Source of the DNA: Rhodovastum sp963709085
Lineage (GTDB): Bacteria; Pseudomonadota; Alphaproteobacteria; Acetobacterales; Acetobacteraceae
NCBI GenBank assembly: GCA_963709085.1
Contig: CAVPVB010000007.1
Location: 496,001 to 560,000, forward strand
Reading direction: 5' to 3'
DNA: 64,000 nucleotides
The notes beneath the pieces are model-generated. The model did no database searches. It was not told the origin of the DNA and saw only the letters and a list, made by a program, of their open reading frames with translations. The translations under genes and the position numbers were made by a program. Positions 25,075 through 33,100 of this stretch are shown in pieces (position 1 is the first letter of the stretch; each line of letters begins with the position of its first letter).

Positions 25075-26291
25075 CAGGGCAATCGCATTTCAGAAGGATC
25101 CGAGGAGTCTGGAGAGATAGGCATCGTTCCAACCGGCCCGTTGGAACTTGCCGCGCAGAGAGCCCTTGGAGCCGTCCTTCTGCATGACGTTCAGGGCCAT
25201 GTGTCGCAGGACCGCAAGATTGTGTGGCCCGTTGCCCAGTCTGGTCCGGTCCTGATCCTCGTTCATCACCACATCCAGCCGCCAGTGCAGCCGGTTTTCG
25301 ACACCCCAGTGCTCGCGGACGACCTCGTTGAAGCGTGTCGCGGATAGCGCTGTGCTGAGAAGGTAGTAGGCGGTCTCGGTGGTGGTCTTGCTCGCGGTTT
25401 CACGGATACGGACAACCTTGCCGATGGCCGCCAGGCCGGGCCAGTGATGATCCCGCTGCAACCAGTCGATATCGGTCGAGACCGTGGCCGTGCGGGTCTC
25501 GATGCGGCCGTGATCGGCGTCCACGTTTTGCGCGCTCGTCGCCGGTTTGCTGGCCGGGTCATTGAGGAACGTGCTGACGTCATCATGCAGCGTGCCCTGA
25601 TTGCCCTTCAGCGCCAGGGCATAGTCGCCGCCCTGATCGACGATCTGCTGAGCAATCGCCCGCTGGCAGTTGAGCGCGTCGGCGGTCACGATCGTGCCTT
25701 TCAGTGACAGCATCTCCAGCAACTTCGGCACCGCGGTGATCTCATTTGATTTGGCGTCGGTGGCGATCTGCGCCAGCACCAGGCGCTGCTCGCATCCCCA
25801 GGCACTGACCATGTGCAGCGGTGACTTGCCGCTGGCGCGATCGAAGGAGCGACGCAGAACCTTGCCATCGATCGCTACAACGCCCTGAACCGTACTCGAA
25901 AACTGCGCCATGAACCGCTGAAACGCCGCGCCAAACTGCGCCGGGTCGAGCAGGCGGAACAGGCGGCTGAAAGTGTCGTGACTTGGAATGCCCTTCTCCA
26001 GCTTGAGAAAGCCGCGCAGGAACGGCTCTTTCGCTTCCGCAAACCGAGCCATGTCCACCGCACCCTGGCCGCCACATAACACTGTACACAGCGCAATCAT
26101 CAGCAACTCATGGAAGTCATGCAGCCCGGCATTCCCGGTTCGTGGGTCTTCCAGACCCTCCCAGCAGCCGGCAAACTGATCCAAGGCGTCCTCCCACCGC
26201 AGGTTTCGCGCGCCCTCCGGTAGAATCCATCGCCCCGCCCCGCGCAAGCCGCCGTCGCGCTGTCAAGGAAATTCCAAGTGCGATTCCCCTG
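25075..26291 (-). mobile_element. Complete ISAs1-family insertion sequence (copy 1)
   Basis: 1217 bp bounded by inverted repeats CAGGGCAATCGCAT (25075) and its imperfect complement ending at 26291 (CAGGGGAATCGCAC when read inward). Flanked by a perfect 10-bp target duplication, CACCTGGCAA, at 25065-25074 and 26292-26301. Carries one intact transposase gene. Confidence 0.92.
25090..26247 (-). CDS. ISAs1-family transposase (copy 1)
   Basis: A 385-residue DDE transposase with the ISAs1 N-terminal domain (DPRTGNAGLHDFHELLMIAL), GIPSHDTFSRLFRLLD, the first catalytic block VVAIDGKVLRRSFDRA, VTADALNCQRAIA, and HWGVENRLHWRLDVVMNEDQ near the end. Intact and of family length. The stop codon lies in the terminal inverted repeat. 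Its protein is clearly related to, but well diverged from, the copy at 31.7 kb, so the two arrived independently. Confidence 0.93.
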   Translation of the reverse strand: MRGAGRWILPEGARNLRWEDALDQFAGCWEGLEDPRTGNAGLHDFHELLMIALCTVLCGGQGAVDMARFAEAKEPFLRGFLKLEKGIPSHDTFSRLFRLLDPAQFGAAFQRFMAQFSSTVQGVVAIDGKVLRRSFDRASGKSPLHMVSAWGCEQRLVLAQIATDAKSNEITAVPKLLEMLSLKGTIVTADALNCQRAIAQQIVDQGGDYALALKGNQGTLHDDVSTFLNDPASKPATSAQNVDADHGRIETRTATVSTDIDWLQRDHHWPGLAAIGKVVRIRETASKTTTETAYYLLSTALSATRFNEVVREHWGVENRLHWRLDVVMNEDQDRTRLGNGPHNLAVLRHMALNVMQKDGSKGSLRGKFQRAGWNDAYLSRLLGSF

Positions 26292-26322
26292 CACCTGGCA
26301 ACCTGGTGCCTTCCGTGCCGGA

Positions 26323-26547
26323 TCAGACCGCCCTATTGTTCAGATCGAACACCGTGTTTTTGGCGTCACGAAGCAAAGCGTCAAGTTTTTCGGGACTTAG
26401 GGCGACATTAACAGAGCCGCCGGTCGAAAGAGTGATGTTGACGCCTGGGCCCGTATGCTCACCCTGAGTGTAGGATACGATGTGATCTACATTAAGCCGA
26501 TATATACCTTTTGGGGAGCTTGTTTGGACCGTTACGAAGATTGCCAT
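26323..26547 (-). CDS. Small protein of unknown function
   Basis: A 74-residue protein (MAIFVTVQTSSPKGIYRLN...) with a predicted all-beta first half (YRLNVDHIVSYTQGE, VNITLSTGGSVNVALS) and a C-terminal helix (PEKLDALLRDAKN). The layout, a short strand-rich unit resembling FlbD-like or Sm-like folds, suggests a real gene, but I recognise no family. It lies between the right end of ISAs1 copy 1 and higA. Confidence 0.5.
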   Translation of the reverse strand: MAIFVTVQTSSPKGIYRLNVDHIVSYTQGEHTGPGVNITLSTGGSVNVALSPEKLDALLRDAKNTVFDLNNRAV

Positions 26548-26594
26548 CTGCCTGCCTTATGTTGTCTGCTGTTTTTAGACCGCAATGGGAACAG

Positions 26595-26912
26595 CTATGC
26601 GGCCCGGCCCATTTCCTCGCGCGCTCGTTCCAGGTCGTGCGCAATCTGCAGGTTCATCCAGAACTCGGCGGATGTTCCAAAGCGGTCACCGAGCAGCAAC
26701 GCTGTGTGCGCGGAGACGGCGCGGCAGCCGTTGATAATCTCGGTGATGCGGTCGTGCGGCACCGCAAGCTCACGCGCCAGCGCCCGCGCCGAGAGGCCCA
26801 GGGGCACCATGAATTCCTCGTGCAGCACATCGCCGGGCGTGATCGCGCCGATGCGCTCGCCCGTCGTCACGTCGGACAGGTCAGTATGTAGCAGTGCGTC
26901 ACGGCGAATCAT
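26595..26912 (-). CDS. higA: HigA-family antitoxin
   Basis: A 105-residue XRE-type DNA-binding antitoxin of the type II HigBA class. It shows PGDVLHEEFMVPLGLSARALA, a helix-turn-helix (LARELAVPHDRITEIINGCR) and the C-terminal GTSAEFWMNLQIAHDLERA block that identifies VapI/HigA proteins. It neutralises HigB and represses its own operon. It follows higB by 13 bp, the usual toxin-first order. The antitoxin frame is intact although the toxin frame is broken. Confidence 0.9.
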   Translation of the reverse strand: MIRRDALLHTDLSDVTTGERIGAITPGDVLHEEFMVPLGLSARALARELAVPHDRITEIINGCRAVSAHTALLLGDRFGTSAEFWMNLQIAHDLERAREEMGRAA

Positions 26913-26925
26913 TGCGATCTCTCCT

Positions 26926-27208
26926 TCAATGGTAATTGGTTATTTCGACATCCTGCGCGTTGCCGTCTGCCCAGACGAAGCACACGCGCCGCTGATCGTT
27001 GATGCGGATGCTGTACCTGTCCGGCCCGATCGCCTGATAAGGCTTCCAGCCGGTTCGCTGGCGGGACGTGCAGATCATCCAGTCGCGCCGCGGTATCCAG
27101 CATCCGTAACTTGCGGCGGGCCAGCTTGGCAACGTCAGGGGGGAGGTCTCTGGGCATCTGGTTCCGGAACACCGCCGCTGTCCGCTTGTCCCGGAAGCTT
27201 TCGATCAT
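26926..27208 (-). pseudogene. higB: HigB-family toxin, frameshifted
   Basis: RelE-like mRNA interferase. The reading frame from the ATG at 27208 (MIESFRDKRTAAVF) continues through LHVPPANRLEALSGDRAGQ; one extra base near 27022 then shifts the frame, and the true end YSIRINDQRRVCFVWADGNA continues in the next frame to 26926. Corrected length about 93 residues. Either a sequence error or a genuine loss of the toxin with retention of the antitoxin. Confidence 0.82.
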
Positions 27209-27211
27209 GGT

Positions 27212-27251
27212 GTTGTGTATTACACAACGGGTCGGTGTGTCAAGCACACCG
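27212..27251 (-). promoter_or_regulatory. Putative HigA operator: two palindromes before higB
   Basis: GTTGTGTA-T-TACACAAC (27212-27228) is a perfect 8-bp palindrome ending 4 bases from the higB ATG. CGGTGTG-TCAAG-CACACCG (27233-27251) is a second perfect one. Position and symmetry fit autoregulation by HigA. Confidence 0.65.
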
Positions 27252-27272
27252 CTGTGGCGCTTCTCCTGACGG

Positions 27273-27353
27273 TTTCTTACCGAATCCGAAGCTGCCTCCA
27301 TCCGTCGCGTGTTCGAGGAAGAGGACGATAGAGCGGCCGGTCTGTTTGAGTAA
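27273..27353 (+). pseudogene. Truncated duplicate of the small gene at 27.9 kb
   Basis: Reads FLTESEAASIRRVFEEEDDRAAGLFE then stop; its first part matches VTESEAAAIRTVFEKEGEL in the 27902-28111 gene at both protein and DNA level. No start codon in frame. A partial tandem duplicate. Confidence 0.55.
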
Positions 27354-27633
27354 TTTCCGATCCTGTTGCCAGCGGGATTTTGCCCGCATGTTAGACGCGG
27401 ACGTTTTCCCCTGATTTGTGGGCGAACGTTTCCTCCCAGATTTTGGAGCCATGCCTCTTCTTGGTCATGATCTCCTTTTTTGGGCGCCCAGGGTTTCGCC
27501 GGTGCCGCACTTAGCCCGAGCAGCGCCGCTATCACCTCCGCCCGCCGGACATCGTGGGCGTTGACCTCGATCCAAGGCTCAAGGGCGGCCGGTCGATCGC
27601 CCGCCCAAAACGAGCCATACCAAAGGCAACCTC
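27354..27633. other. Gap with no gene recognised
   Basis: Open frames here are short and overlap on both strands without family signatures. Confidence 0.5.
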
Positions 27634-27822
27634 ATGCGCATTATCCTTGTCGCTATCGTCATCGCCGGCGTGTTTGCCCTCATCGCACCCCCGGCCACTG
27701 CCGCGGCGCGTGCGCCATTTGCTGTGCCTATGGCAGAAGTGTTCTCGCCAGACCCGGCAATCGAGAAAGTGTACTGGCACCACTATCACCACAGGCACTA
27801 CTACCGCCACCATTACGACTGA
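27634..27822 (+). CDS. Small exported His/Tyr-rich peptide
   Basis: A 62-residue protein: signal peptide MRIILVAIVIAGVFALIAPPATA, a short linker, then a tail rich in His and Tyr (HHYHHRHYYRHHYD). At least 8 His lie in the last 15 residues, a pattern seen in small exported metal-binding or structural peptides. No family recognised. The frame is intact and the signal peptide convincing. Zinc, nickel or copper binding in the periplasm is a guess from composition alone. Confidence 0.5.
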   Translation: MRIILVAIVIAGVFALIAPPATAAARAPFAVPMAEVFSPDPAIEKVYWHHYHHRHYYRHHYD

Positions 27823-27901
27823 CGCAGCCTCAGCACCGGCGGGCGGCACGGCGCTCATGGCCGGCTTGCCCGTTGCGCCCGTGCTCCTCCATGCTCACCC
27901 A

Positions 27902-28111
27902 ATGTTCAGTGTCACCGAATCCGAAGCCGCCGCCATCCGCACTGTGTTTGAGAAGGAGGGCGAGCTTTCCGCCGCAATCGAGGTACGCCGGTTGTTCCCG
28001 GGTATCATCGACAACGTGAAGGCGCGCGAGTGCGCCCGATCCATCGCAGGATGGAAGCCGCGGCCCGCGGTGCCGATGACGGTAACGCGGTTGCGGCCGG
28101 GCAGAAGATGA
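27902..28111 (+). CDS. Small protein with a TESEAAAIR-type helix-turn motif
   Basis: A 69-residue protein: MFSVTESEAAAIRTVFEKEG ELSAAIEVRRLFPGIIDNVK ARECARSIAGWKPRP. The composition and helix spacing are like short conserved hypothetical proteins of alphaproteobacteria found near mobile DNA; function unknown. A truncated copy of its beginning lies 630 bp upstream. The last 15 residues are Arg/Pro-rich and less convincing. Confidence 0.5.
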   Translation: MFSVTESEAAAIRTVFEKEGELSAAIEVRRLFPGIIDNVKARECARSIAGWKPRPAVPMTVTRLRPGRR

Positions 28112-28204
28112 GCAGGTGCCCGCTTCGGGAGGTACGAGGGCTCGCTCATTCGAGGTGACGCGGTTCAAGGCCGGCCGCGCTCAGAGCTTGAAAAACAATC
28201 GAAC

Positions 28205-28277
28205 TTGAAAAAGAATGCCCGCTGATATCATTGAGTTTTTCGGCGTCGTTCAGCGGCTTGCGGGCATTCTTTTTCAA
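28205..28277. repeat. 18-bp perfect inverted repeat with a 37-bp spacer
   Basis: TTGAAAAAGAATGCCCGC at 28205-28222 and its exact complement at 28260-28277. It could be a large hairpin terminator, or the ends of a tiny non-autonomous element. It lies in a 570-bp stretch (28112-28677) in which I see no gene. Confidence 0.75.
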
Positions 28278-28677
28278 ACTCTCAGGACATCCGGGATCAC
28301 CCGCAGTTGCCGGCAGACTGCATCTGCGCCTATCCGCCCCCTGTCTCCGCGCCGGCCGCCGAGGCGCGCCGCGCACCGAGGTGCGGCGGCTGGGTTACCG
28401 TTGTACGCGGCGCCGTGGCGATCGCGCTTATCGTCTGCTGGCTGTTCTGACGCGGATCAGGCCATCACCCGCCGCGGTCATGGCGTCACTGCTGAAGCCT
28501 GATCAGTCGCAAAGGGGTAGGGGTGGCAGGCACTTTCCCAAAGTCCCGAACCTGCTGGCGCGGGGTGCCGGCTGACCAGGCGGCGCTCCGTGTAGATGCT
28601 CGGCCGGGGCGATAGAGGGAACCATATAGGGGATACCAGCCGAAGCGACGCTGAAACCCAGGAAAAGCACGGAATGG

Positions 28678-28753
28678 TGGTGGAGCCGAGGGGAATCGAA
28701 CCCCTGACCTCCTCATTGCGAACGAGGCGCTCTCCCAACTGAGCTACAGCCCC
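28678..28753 (-). tRNA. tRNA-Ala (anticodon CGC)
   Basis: 76 nt including the encoded CCA. Acceptor stem GGGGCTG pairs with the 3' CGGCTCC arm; D-arm GCTCAGTTGGGAGAGC; anticodon loop TTCGCAA gives CGC, reading Ala codon GCG; T-loop TTCGATT flanked by AGGGG and CCCCT. Confidence 0.95.
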
Positions 28754-28959
28754 ATCCCGCGCAATCACTGCCACGCCCGCAGGCGTTGCAGGGGGCGGAA
28801 CATGCGCAGGGCGGTGCCGCAAGTCAAGCGGCCCTCGCGCTATGGGGGGTGGGAAAAAGCAGGGCCAGGGACTCGGCCCCTGGCCCCCGCCCAGGGCCGC
28901 GCGGTTGCGCATCGACGGTCCGAAAGCTAGTTTACGTGTTATCTCAAAGGGGCGCACCC

Positions 28960-29277
28960 GTGATCACCATCCTGTTCCAGATCGTTCTCGCGTTGCTGAA
29001 CCTGTACTGGTGGGCCGTCATTCTGGCGGCGGTCATCAGCATGCTGATCTCCTTCAACGTGCTGGACACCCGCAATCGTCTGGTCTGGAGCATCGCGGAT
29101 TTTCTCGACCGCGTGACCGAACCGGCGCTGCGGCCGATCCGCCGGGTGTTGCCGAGTTTCGGTGCCGTGGACCTCAGCCCGTTGATTCTGCTGATCCTGA
29201 TCTACGCGACCGAATCGTTGCTGGAGCGCCTCCACGACGCCATCGTCTTCGGCAACGTGCGCGGCCTGTTCCTGTGA
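28960..29277 (+). CDS. YggT family membrane protein
   Basis: A 105-residue protein with two YggT-type hydrophobic segments (residues 2-32 and 68-90) and the typical LDRVTEPALRPIRRVLP between them. The GTG start at 28960 follows AAGGGG by about 8 nt. Family members are inner-membrane proteins of uncertain function, linked with cell-envelope or osmotic tolerance. Its TGA overlaps the GTG of the next gene (GTGA), giving a coupled yggT-DUF167-folD operon. Confidence 0.9.
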   Translation: MITILFQIVLALLNLYWWAVILAAVISMLISFNVLDTRNRLVWSIADFLDRVTEPALRPIRRVLPSFGAVDLSPLILLILIYATESLLERLHDAIVFGNVRGLFL

Positions 29278-29576
29278 GCGGCTTCTGGCGCCCGGCCGCT
29301 GACGGCGTGTCGGTCGCCGTCAAGGTGCAGCCGAAATCCCGCCGCCCCGGCGTGCAGGGCCGCGCCCCGGCCGTCGAGGGCGAGCGGCTGCGGATCGGTG
29401 TTTCCGAGGCCGCCGAGGATGGGCGGGCCAACCGCGCCGTCTGCGCGACCCTCGCGCGCGCCCTTGCCCTGCCGGCCTCCGCGGTCGCCGTGGTGGCCGG
29501 GATGACCTGCCGGGACAAGACGTTACGGGTTGCCGGCGACCCGGCCACCATCGGCGCCCGGCTGGAGGCGCTGTGA
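29274..29576 (+). CDS. DUF167 (YggU) family protein
   Basis: A 100-residue soluble protein of the small DUF167 alpha/beta family: VAVKVQPKSRRPGVQG, GERLRIGVSEAAEDGRANRAV and GMTCRDKTLRV match the family blocks. Molecular function not established. The GTG start overlaps the yggT stop, and its own stop overlaps the GTG start of folD, so the three are translated in series. Confidence 0.9.
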   Translation: MSGFWRPAADGVSVAVKVQPKSRRPGVQGRAPAVEGERLRIGVSEAAEDGRANRAVCATLARALALPASAVAVVAGMTCRDKTLRVAGDPATIGARLEAL

Positions 29577-30466
29577 GCGCGACCCTGATCGATGGCAAGC
29601 AGGTGGCCGCCGCGCTGCGGGCGCAATTGGCCGCGCGCGTCGCCACCTTGCCCTACACGCCCGGGCTCGCCGTGGTGCTGGTGGGCGACGACCCGGCCAG
29701 CGCCGTCTATGTGCGCAACAAGGACCGCGCCGCCGCCGCCGCCGGCATTGCCGCCAGCACGATCCGGCTGCCCGCCGACACGTCGGAGGCGGCGCTGCTC
29801 GCCATCATCGCCGGGCTGAACGCCGACCCGGCGATCGACGGCATCCTGGTGCAGTTGCCGGTGCCGCCGCAGATCCGCCAGGTTGCGGTGATCGAGGCGA
29901 TCGACCCGGCCAAGGATGTCGACGGATTCCATCCATTGAATGTGGGCCGCCTGCATGACGGCCGGCCCGGGCTGGTGCCCTGCACGCCGCTGGGCGTGAT
30001 GCGGCTGCTGGAGCATGTCGGCGTGTCGGTTCGCGGCGCCCGGGCGCTGGTGCTCGGTCGTTCGGCCATCGTGGGAAAACCGATGGCGGCGCTGCTGACC
30101 AATGCCGATGCCACCGTGACGGTCGCCCACTCGCGCACCCGCGACCTTGCCGCCGAGTGCCGCCGGGCCGAGTTGCTGGTGGCCGCGGTGGGGCGGGCGG
30201 AGATGGTGCGCGGCGACTGGGTCGCCAACCAGGCGGTGGTGATCGATGTCGGTATCAACCGCGTGGCGGATGGACGGCTGGTCGGCGATTGCGCCACGGC
30301 GGAGTGCGCTACCCATGCCGCCGCGATTACGCCGGTGCCGGGCGGCGTTGGGCCGATGACGATTGCCTGTCTTTTGGAAAACACGGTCGCGGCTTCTGTG
30401 GCGCGACGGGCGGGGCTTAGCCCCGCGCCCCACCAGGGCTCTGCCCTGGACCCGGCAGGGGCCTAG
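29573..30466 (+). CDS. folD: Bifunctional methylenetetrahydrofolate dehydrogenase/cyclohydrolase
   Basis: Interconverts methylene-, methenyl- and formyl-tetrahydrofolate with NADP. The 297 residues contain VLVGDDPASAVYVRNKDRAA (substrate loop; catalytic Lys in VRNK), DGILVQLPVP, KDVDGFHPLNVGRL, CTPLGVMRLL, the NADP-binding VLGRSAIVGKPMA and TPVPGGVGPMT. The final residues (LSPAPHQGSALDPAGA) are encoded by the palindromic element, so the element has replaced the natural stop. It supplies one-carbon units, as does the glycine cleavage operon further along. Confidence 0.95.
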   Translation: MSATLIDGKQVAAALRAQLAARVATLPYTPGLAVVLVGDDPASAVYVRNKDRAAAAAGIAASTIRLPADTSEAALLAIIAGLNADPAIDGILVQLPVPPQIRQVAVIEAIDPAKDVDGFHPLNVGRLHDGRPGLVPCTPLGVMRLLEHVGVSVRGARALVLGRSAIVGKPMAALLTNADATVTVAHSRTRDLAAECRRAELLVAAVGRAEMVRGDWVANQAVVIDVGINRVADGRLVGDCATAECATHAAAITPVPGGVGPMTIACLLENTVAASVARRAGLSPAPHQGSALDPAGA

Positions 30467-30560
30467 GCCCCTGCACCCCATAACGGGTTCCAAGGGCGAA
30501 GCCCTTGGTGGAGGTCCAGGAGGCAAAGCCTCCTGGCGGGGTCCGGGGCTGCGCCCCGGC
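30428..30560. repeat. Dispersed palindromic element, copy 2 (variant)
   Basis: A chain of short GC-rich stem-loops (AGGGCTCTGCCCT, GGGGCCTAGGCCCC, AAGGGCGAAGCCCTT, AGGAGGCAAAGCCTCCT, GGGGCTGCGCCCC) between the convergent folD and TAXI-protein genes. Diverged from the other copies; it may act as a two-way terminator. Confidence 0.7.
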
Positions 30561-30565
30561 TGCTG

Positions 30566-31535
30566 CTACAGGTTGGTCTTCCCGGCCAGCTCGTTCGCCT
30601 TACTGACCGCGGCATCCCAAGCCGCGCCCCCCTTGGACAGCATCGACTTCCACAGCTTGGCGAAAGCCGGCTCGGTCGGCGTGAAGTCGGCCTCGGTCAC
30701 GCCGGCAAAGACCCGCTTGAGGTCCTGGTTCTCGTTGCTGGCACCCGTCGCGATCAGGATAGGCGAGCAGGCGGTGTTAATCCGGGTCTCCGGCGTGACC
30801 TGAGCGTTCTCGCACAGCGTGAAGGCGGGGCCGACGCCGGGAATCTCCAGCGTCTTCATCGAGGCGGACAGCACCGGCGCGATCTTGAGGCCCTTCTCCG
30901 CGATCAGCTTGAAGCGGGGATTCTGCGGGTTGGCGAATTGCACCATGAGGGCGACATCGGCGCGTCCGTCGGCGACCGCGTTGAGCGCGGCGTCCATGCT
31001 GTCCATGAATTTCGGCTCCGCTTTGCCGAGGCCGTTCGGGTCGAGCTGCATGAGTTGGAGCAAGGTCTGGCCCGGGCCGCTCGCCGCGCTCGCGGTCACG
31101 ATCCGCACCTGCTTGGCATGCGCGGCGACGGCGGCCCAGTCTGCCCTGGCTGCGGCTGAAGATCTTGTCGTTCATCACCGCCAGCACGGTCTCGTTGCCG
31201 ATACCGCTGCCGCGCAGGATTTTGATCTTGCCGGCGTATTTGTCGTTTTTGATCAGGTCGGCATAGACGTTGCCCTGCAGCAGCGCATAGCTGAGCGGGT
31301 GTTCCACCAGCCAGTCCATGCTGTCCGGCGTGCCCTTAGACTCCTGCAAAGGCGCATCGACCCAGGCCTTTTCCAGCAGCTTGACGATGGGTGGACCGAA
31401 ATACAGGTAGTAGTCGCCGGTCTTGCCGCCGGTCATCAGCACGTCCTGGTCGGCCGCCACGGCCGGCGCACTGGTTCCGAGCAGGAAGCAGAAGCTGGCA
31501 GCCGCGATCAGCAGCGGGAAATTGCGCCACTTCAT
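30566..31535 (-). CDS. TAXI-like periplasmic substrate-binding protein, frameshifted as sequenced
   Basis: Periplasmic binding protein, about 322 residues after correction. A signal peptide (NFPLLIAAASFCFLLGTSAPAVA) is followed by LMTGGKTGDYYLYFGPPIV, the Gly-rich opening of TAXI-type TRAP receptors. The frame breaks near 31142 by one extra base (CAGGGCAGACTGG where CAGGGCGACTGG continues to QGDWAAVAAHAKQVRIVT); the second half runs to 30566. No TRAP membrane subunits are adjacent, so its transporter is elsewhere or absent. ISAs1 copy 2 starts 124 bp upstream of its ATG. Confidence 0.72.
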
Positions 31536-31560
31536 CCTGAGTACCCCTTCCTGTTATGTC

Positions 31561-31574
31561 TTGGCGATTGCCAA
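31561..31574. promoter_or_regulatory. Small palindrome in the TAXI-gene leader
   Basis: TTGGC-GATT-GCCAA, 26 bp upstream of the ATG, in AT-rich DNA that also carries a TGTTATGT similar to the motif at 49330. Possible operator. Confidence 0.35.
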
Positions 31575-31658
31575 AACATTTTCGAAATATTACGAAACAA
31601 TGGCAAACTATGCATATCCTATTTTTGGTTTATTGTCAATGTGCTGGGGTGTCCGCAT

Positions 31659-32865
31659 CAGGGGATTCGCATATGGGAAATCCTTGACGGTAGGGGCTTG
31701 CGTGGGCTGGGGCGGATGGATTCGAAGCATGGGATTGATCGGAGGATCGGCCCATGGAGGATTTCGTCGGGTGCTTCGCGGGCGTTGACGACCCGCGCCG
31801 GCCGAATGCCCGCCACAACCTGCACGAGTTGCTGATCATCGCGCTTTGCACGGTGCTCTGCGGCGGCGAGGACTGCTCGGACATGGCGCTGTTCGGGCAG
31901 TCGAAGGAGCCATTCCTGCGGCAGTTCCTGCGCCTGAAGCACGGCATCCCGAGCCACGACACGTTCAGCCGGGTGTTCCGTCTGCTCGATCCGAAGCGGT
32001 TCCACGCCGCCTTCCAGACCTTCATGCAGCGCTTTGCCGAGACCATCCAGGGCGTGGTAGCGATCGATGGCAAGACGCTGCGGCATTCCTTCGACCGCGC
32101 GTCGGGCAAGTCGCCGCTGCATTTGATCAGTGCCTGGGCCGCGGATCAGCGGTTGGTTCTCGGGCAACTGGCCGTGGACGGCAAGTCGAACGAGATCACG
32201 GCGGTACCGAAGCTGCTGGAAATGCTGTCGCTCAAGGGCTGCATCGTCACCGCGGATGCCATCAACTGCCAACGCGCCATTGCTGCGCAGGTGGTCGAAC
32301 AAGGCGGCGACTACGTGCTGGCGCTGAAGGGTAACCAGCCCAGCCTCTACGAGGACGTCCGCCTCTTCCTGGACGACCCGCAGCGCGCGGCCGAGGTCAC
32401 CCATACCACCGTTGACGGCGACCACGGCCGCATCGAGACCCGCACCAGCATGGTCTCGACCGAGATCGACTGGCTGCAGGAGCGCCATACCTGGCCGGGA
32501 CTGGCCGCCATCGGCAAGGTGGTCCGCATGCGCGAAGTCGGCGCCAAGGTTACCAGCGAAACCGCCTACTATCTGCTCAGCACACCGCTCAACGCAGTGC
32601 GTTTCGGCGACGCTGTCCGCAGCCATTGGGGGGTTGAGAACGGTCTGCACTGGGTGCTCGACGTCACCATGAACGAGGACCAGACCCGGAACCGCTTGGA
32701 TAACGGGCCGGAGAACATCGCTCTATTGCGCCGTATGGCCATCAACCTGGCCAAGCTCGAAGGCTCCAAGGCGTCAATGAAGAGCAAGCTCAAGCGAGCA
32801 GGCTGGGACGACAGCTTCCTCCTACGCCTGCTCACCCAGGCCGGGCGCCAAATGCGATAGCCCTG
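31659..32865 (+). mobile_element. Complete ISAs1-family insertion sequence (copy 2)
   Basis: 1207 bp between inverted repeats CAGGGGATTCGCAT (31659-31672) and ATGCGATAGCCCTG (32852-32865). Flanked by a perfect 10-bp target duplication GTGTCCGCAT at 31649-31658 and 32866-32875. Intact transposase inside. Confidence 0.93.
31754..32860 (+). CDS. ISAs1-family transposase (copy 2)
   Basis: A 368-residue DDE transposase. Same block order as copy 1: DDPRRPNARHNLHELLIIAL, GIPSHDTFSRVFRLLD, VVAIDGKTLRHSFDRA, VTADAINCQRAIA and HWGVENGLHWVLDVTMNEDQ. The frame is complete, so the element may be active. Its stop lies inside the right inverted repeat. Confidence 0.94.
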   Translation: MEDFVGCFAGVDDPRRPNARHNLHELLIIALCTVLCGGEDCSDMALFGQSKEPFLRQFLRLKHGIPSHDTFSRVFRLLDPKRFHAAFQTFMQRFAETIQGVVAIDGKTLRHSFDRASGKSPLHLISAWAADQRLVLGQLAVDGKSNEITAVPKLLEMLSLKGCIVTADAINCQRAIAAQVVEQGGDYVLALKGNQPSLYEDVRLFLDDPQRAAEVTHTTVDGDHGRIETRTSMVSTEIDWLQERHTWPGLAAIGKVVRMREVGAKVTSETAYYLLSTPLNAVRFGDAVRSHWGVENGLHWVLDVTMNEDQTRNRLDNGPENIALLRRMAINLAKLEGSKASMKSKLKRAGWDDSFLLRLLTQAGRQMR

Positions 32866-32994
32866 GTGTCCGCATCAAATCAGGCGCGCTTCAAAACCAC
32901 GACCTCAGGCTTATGGCCGATGGCAATGAACAAAATCTTTCCCGGCGGGGGGCTGGCCGGCGCGATGCCGGACTGCGGGGCGTGCCATCTGTCG

Positions 32995-33100
32995 CGTTTG
33001 GCATAAGCTGGCACTGGCCATCCACTAACCCTTTGATTCCCTGTCGGCCCGTTTGGCACAAGGTGGCACTAGCCGCGCCGCGTTTGGCATAAATTGGCAC
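32995..33100 (+). repeat. Three direct copies of a 20-bp motif (left end)
   Basis: GTTTGGCATAAGCTGGCACT (32996), GTTTGGCACAAGGTGGCACT (33051) and GTTTGGCATAAATTGGCAC (33082). The spacing is irregular (55 and 31 bp), like transposase-binding sites rather than a CRISPR array. Confidence 0.85.

Noticed and set aside
28215..28575. Open frames between the 18-bp inverted repeat and the tRNA
   Set aside because: Overlapping frames in both directions with no start signal or family; a possible TM-like end (VAIALIVCWLF) is too short to support.
32995..33100. CRISPR-like repeats at 33 kb
   Set aside because: Unequal spacing and inverted partners at 35.4 kb; better explained as transposon-end sites.
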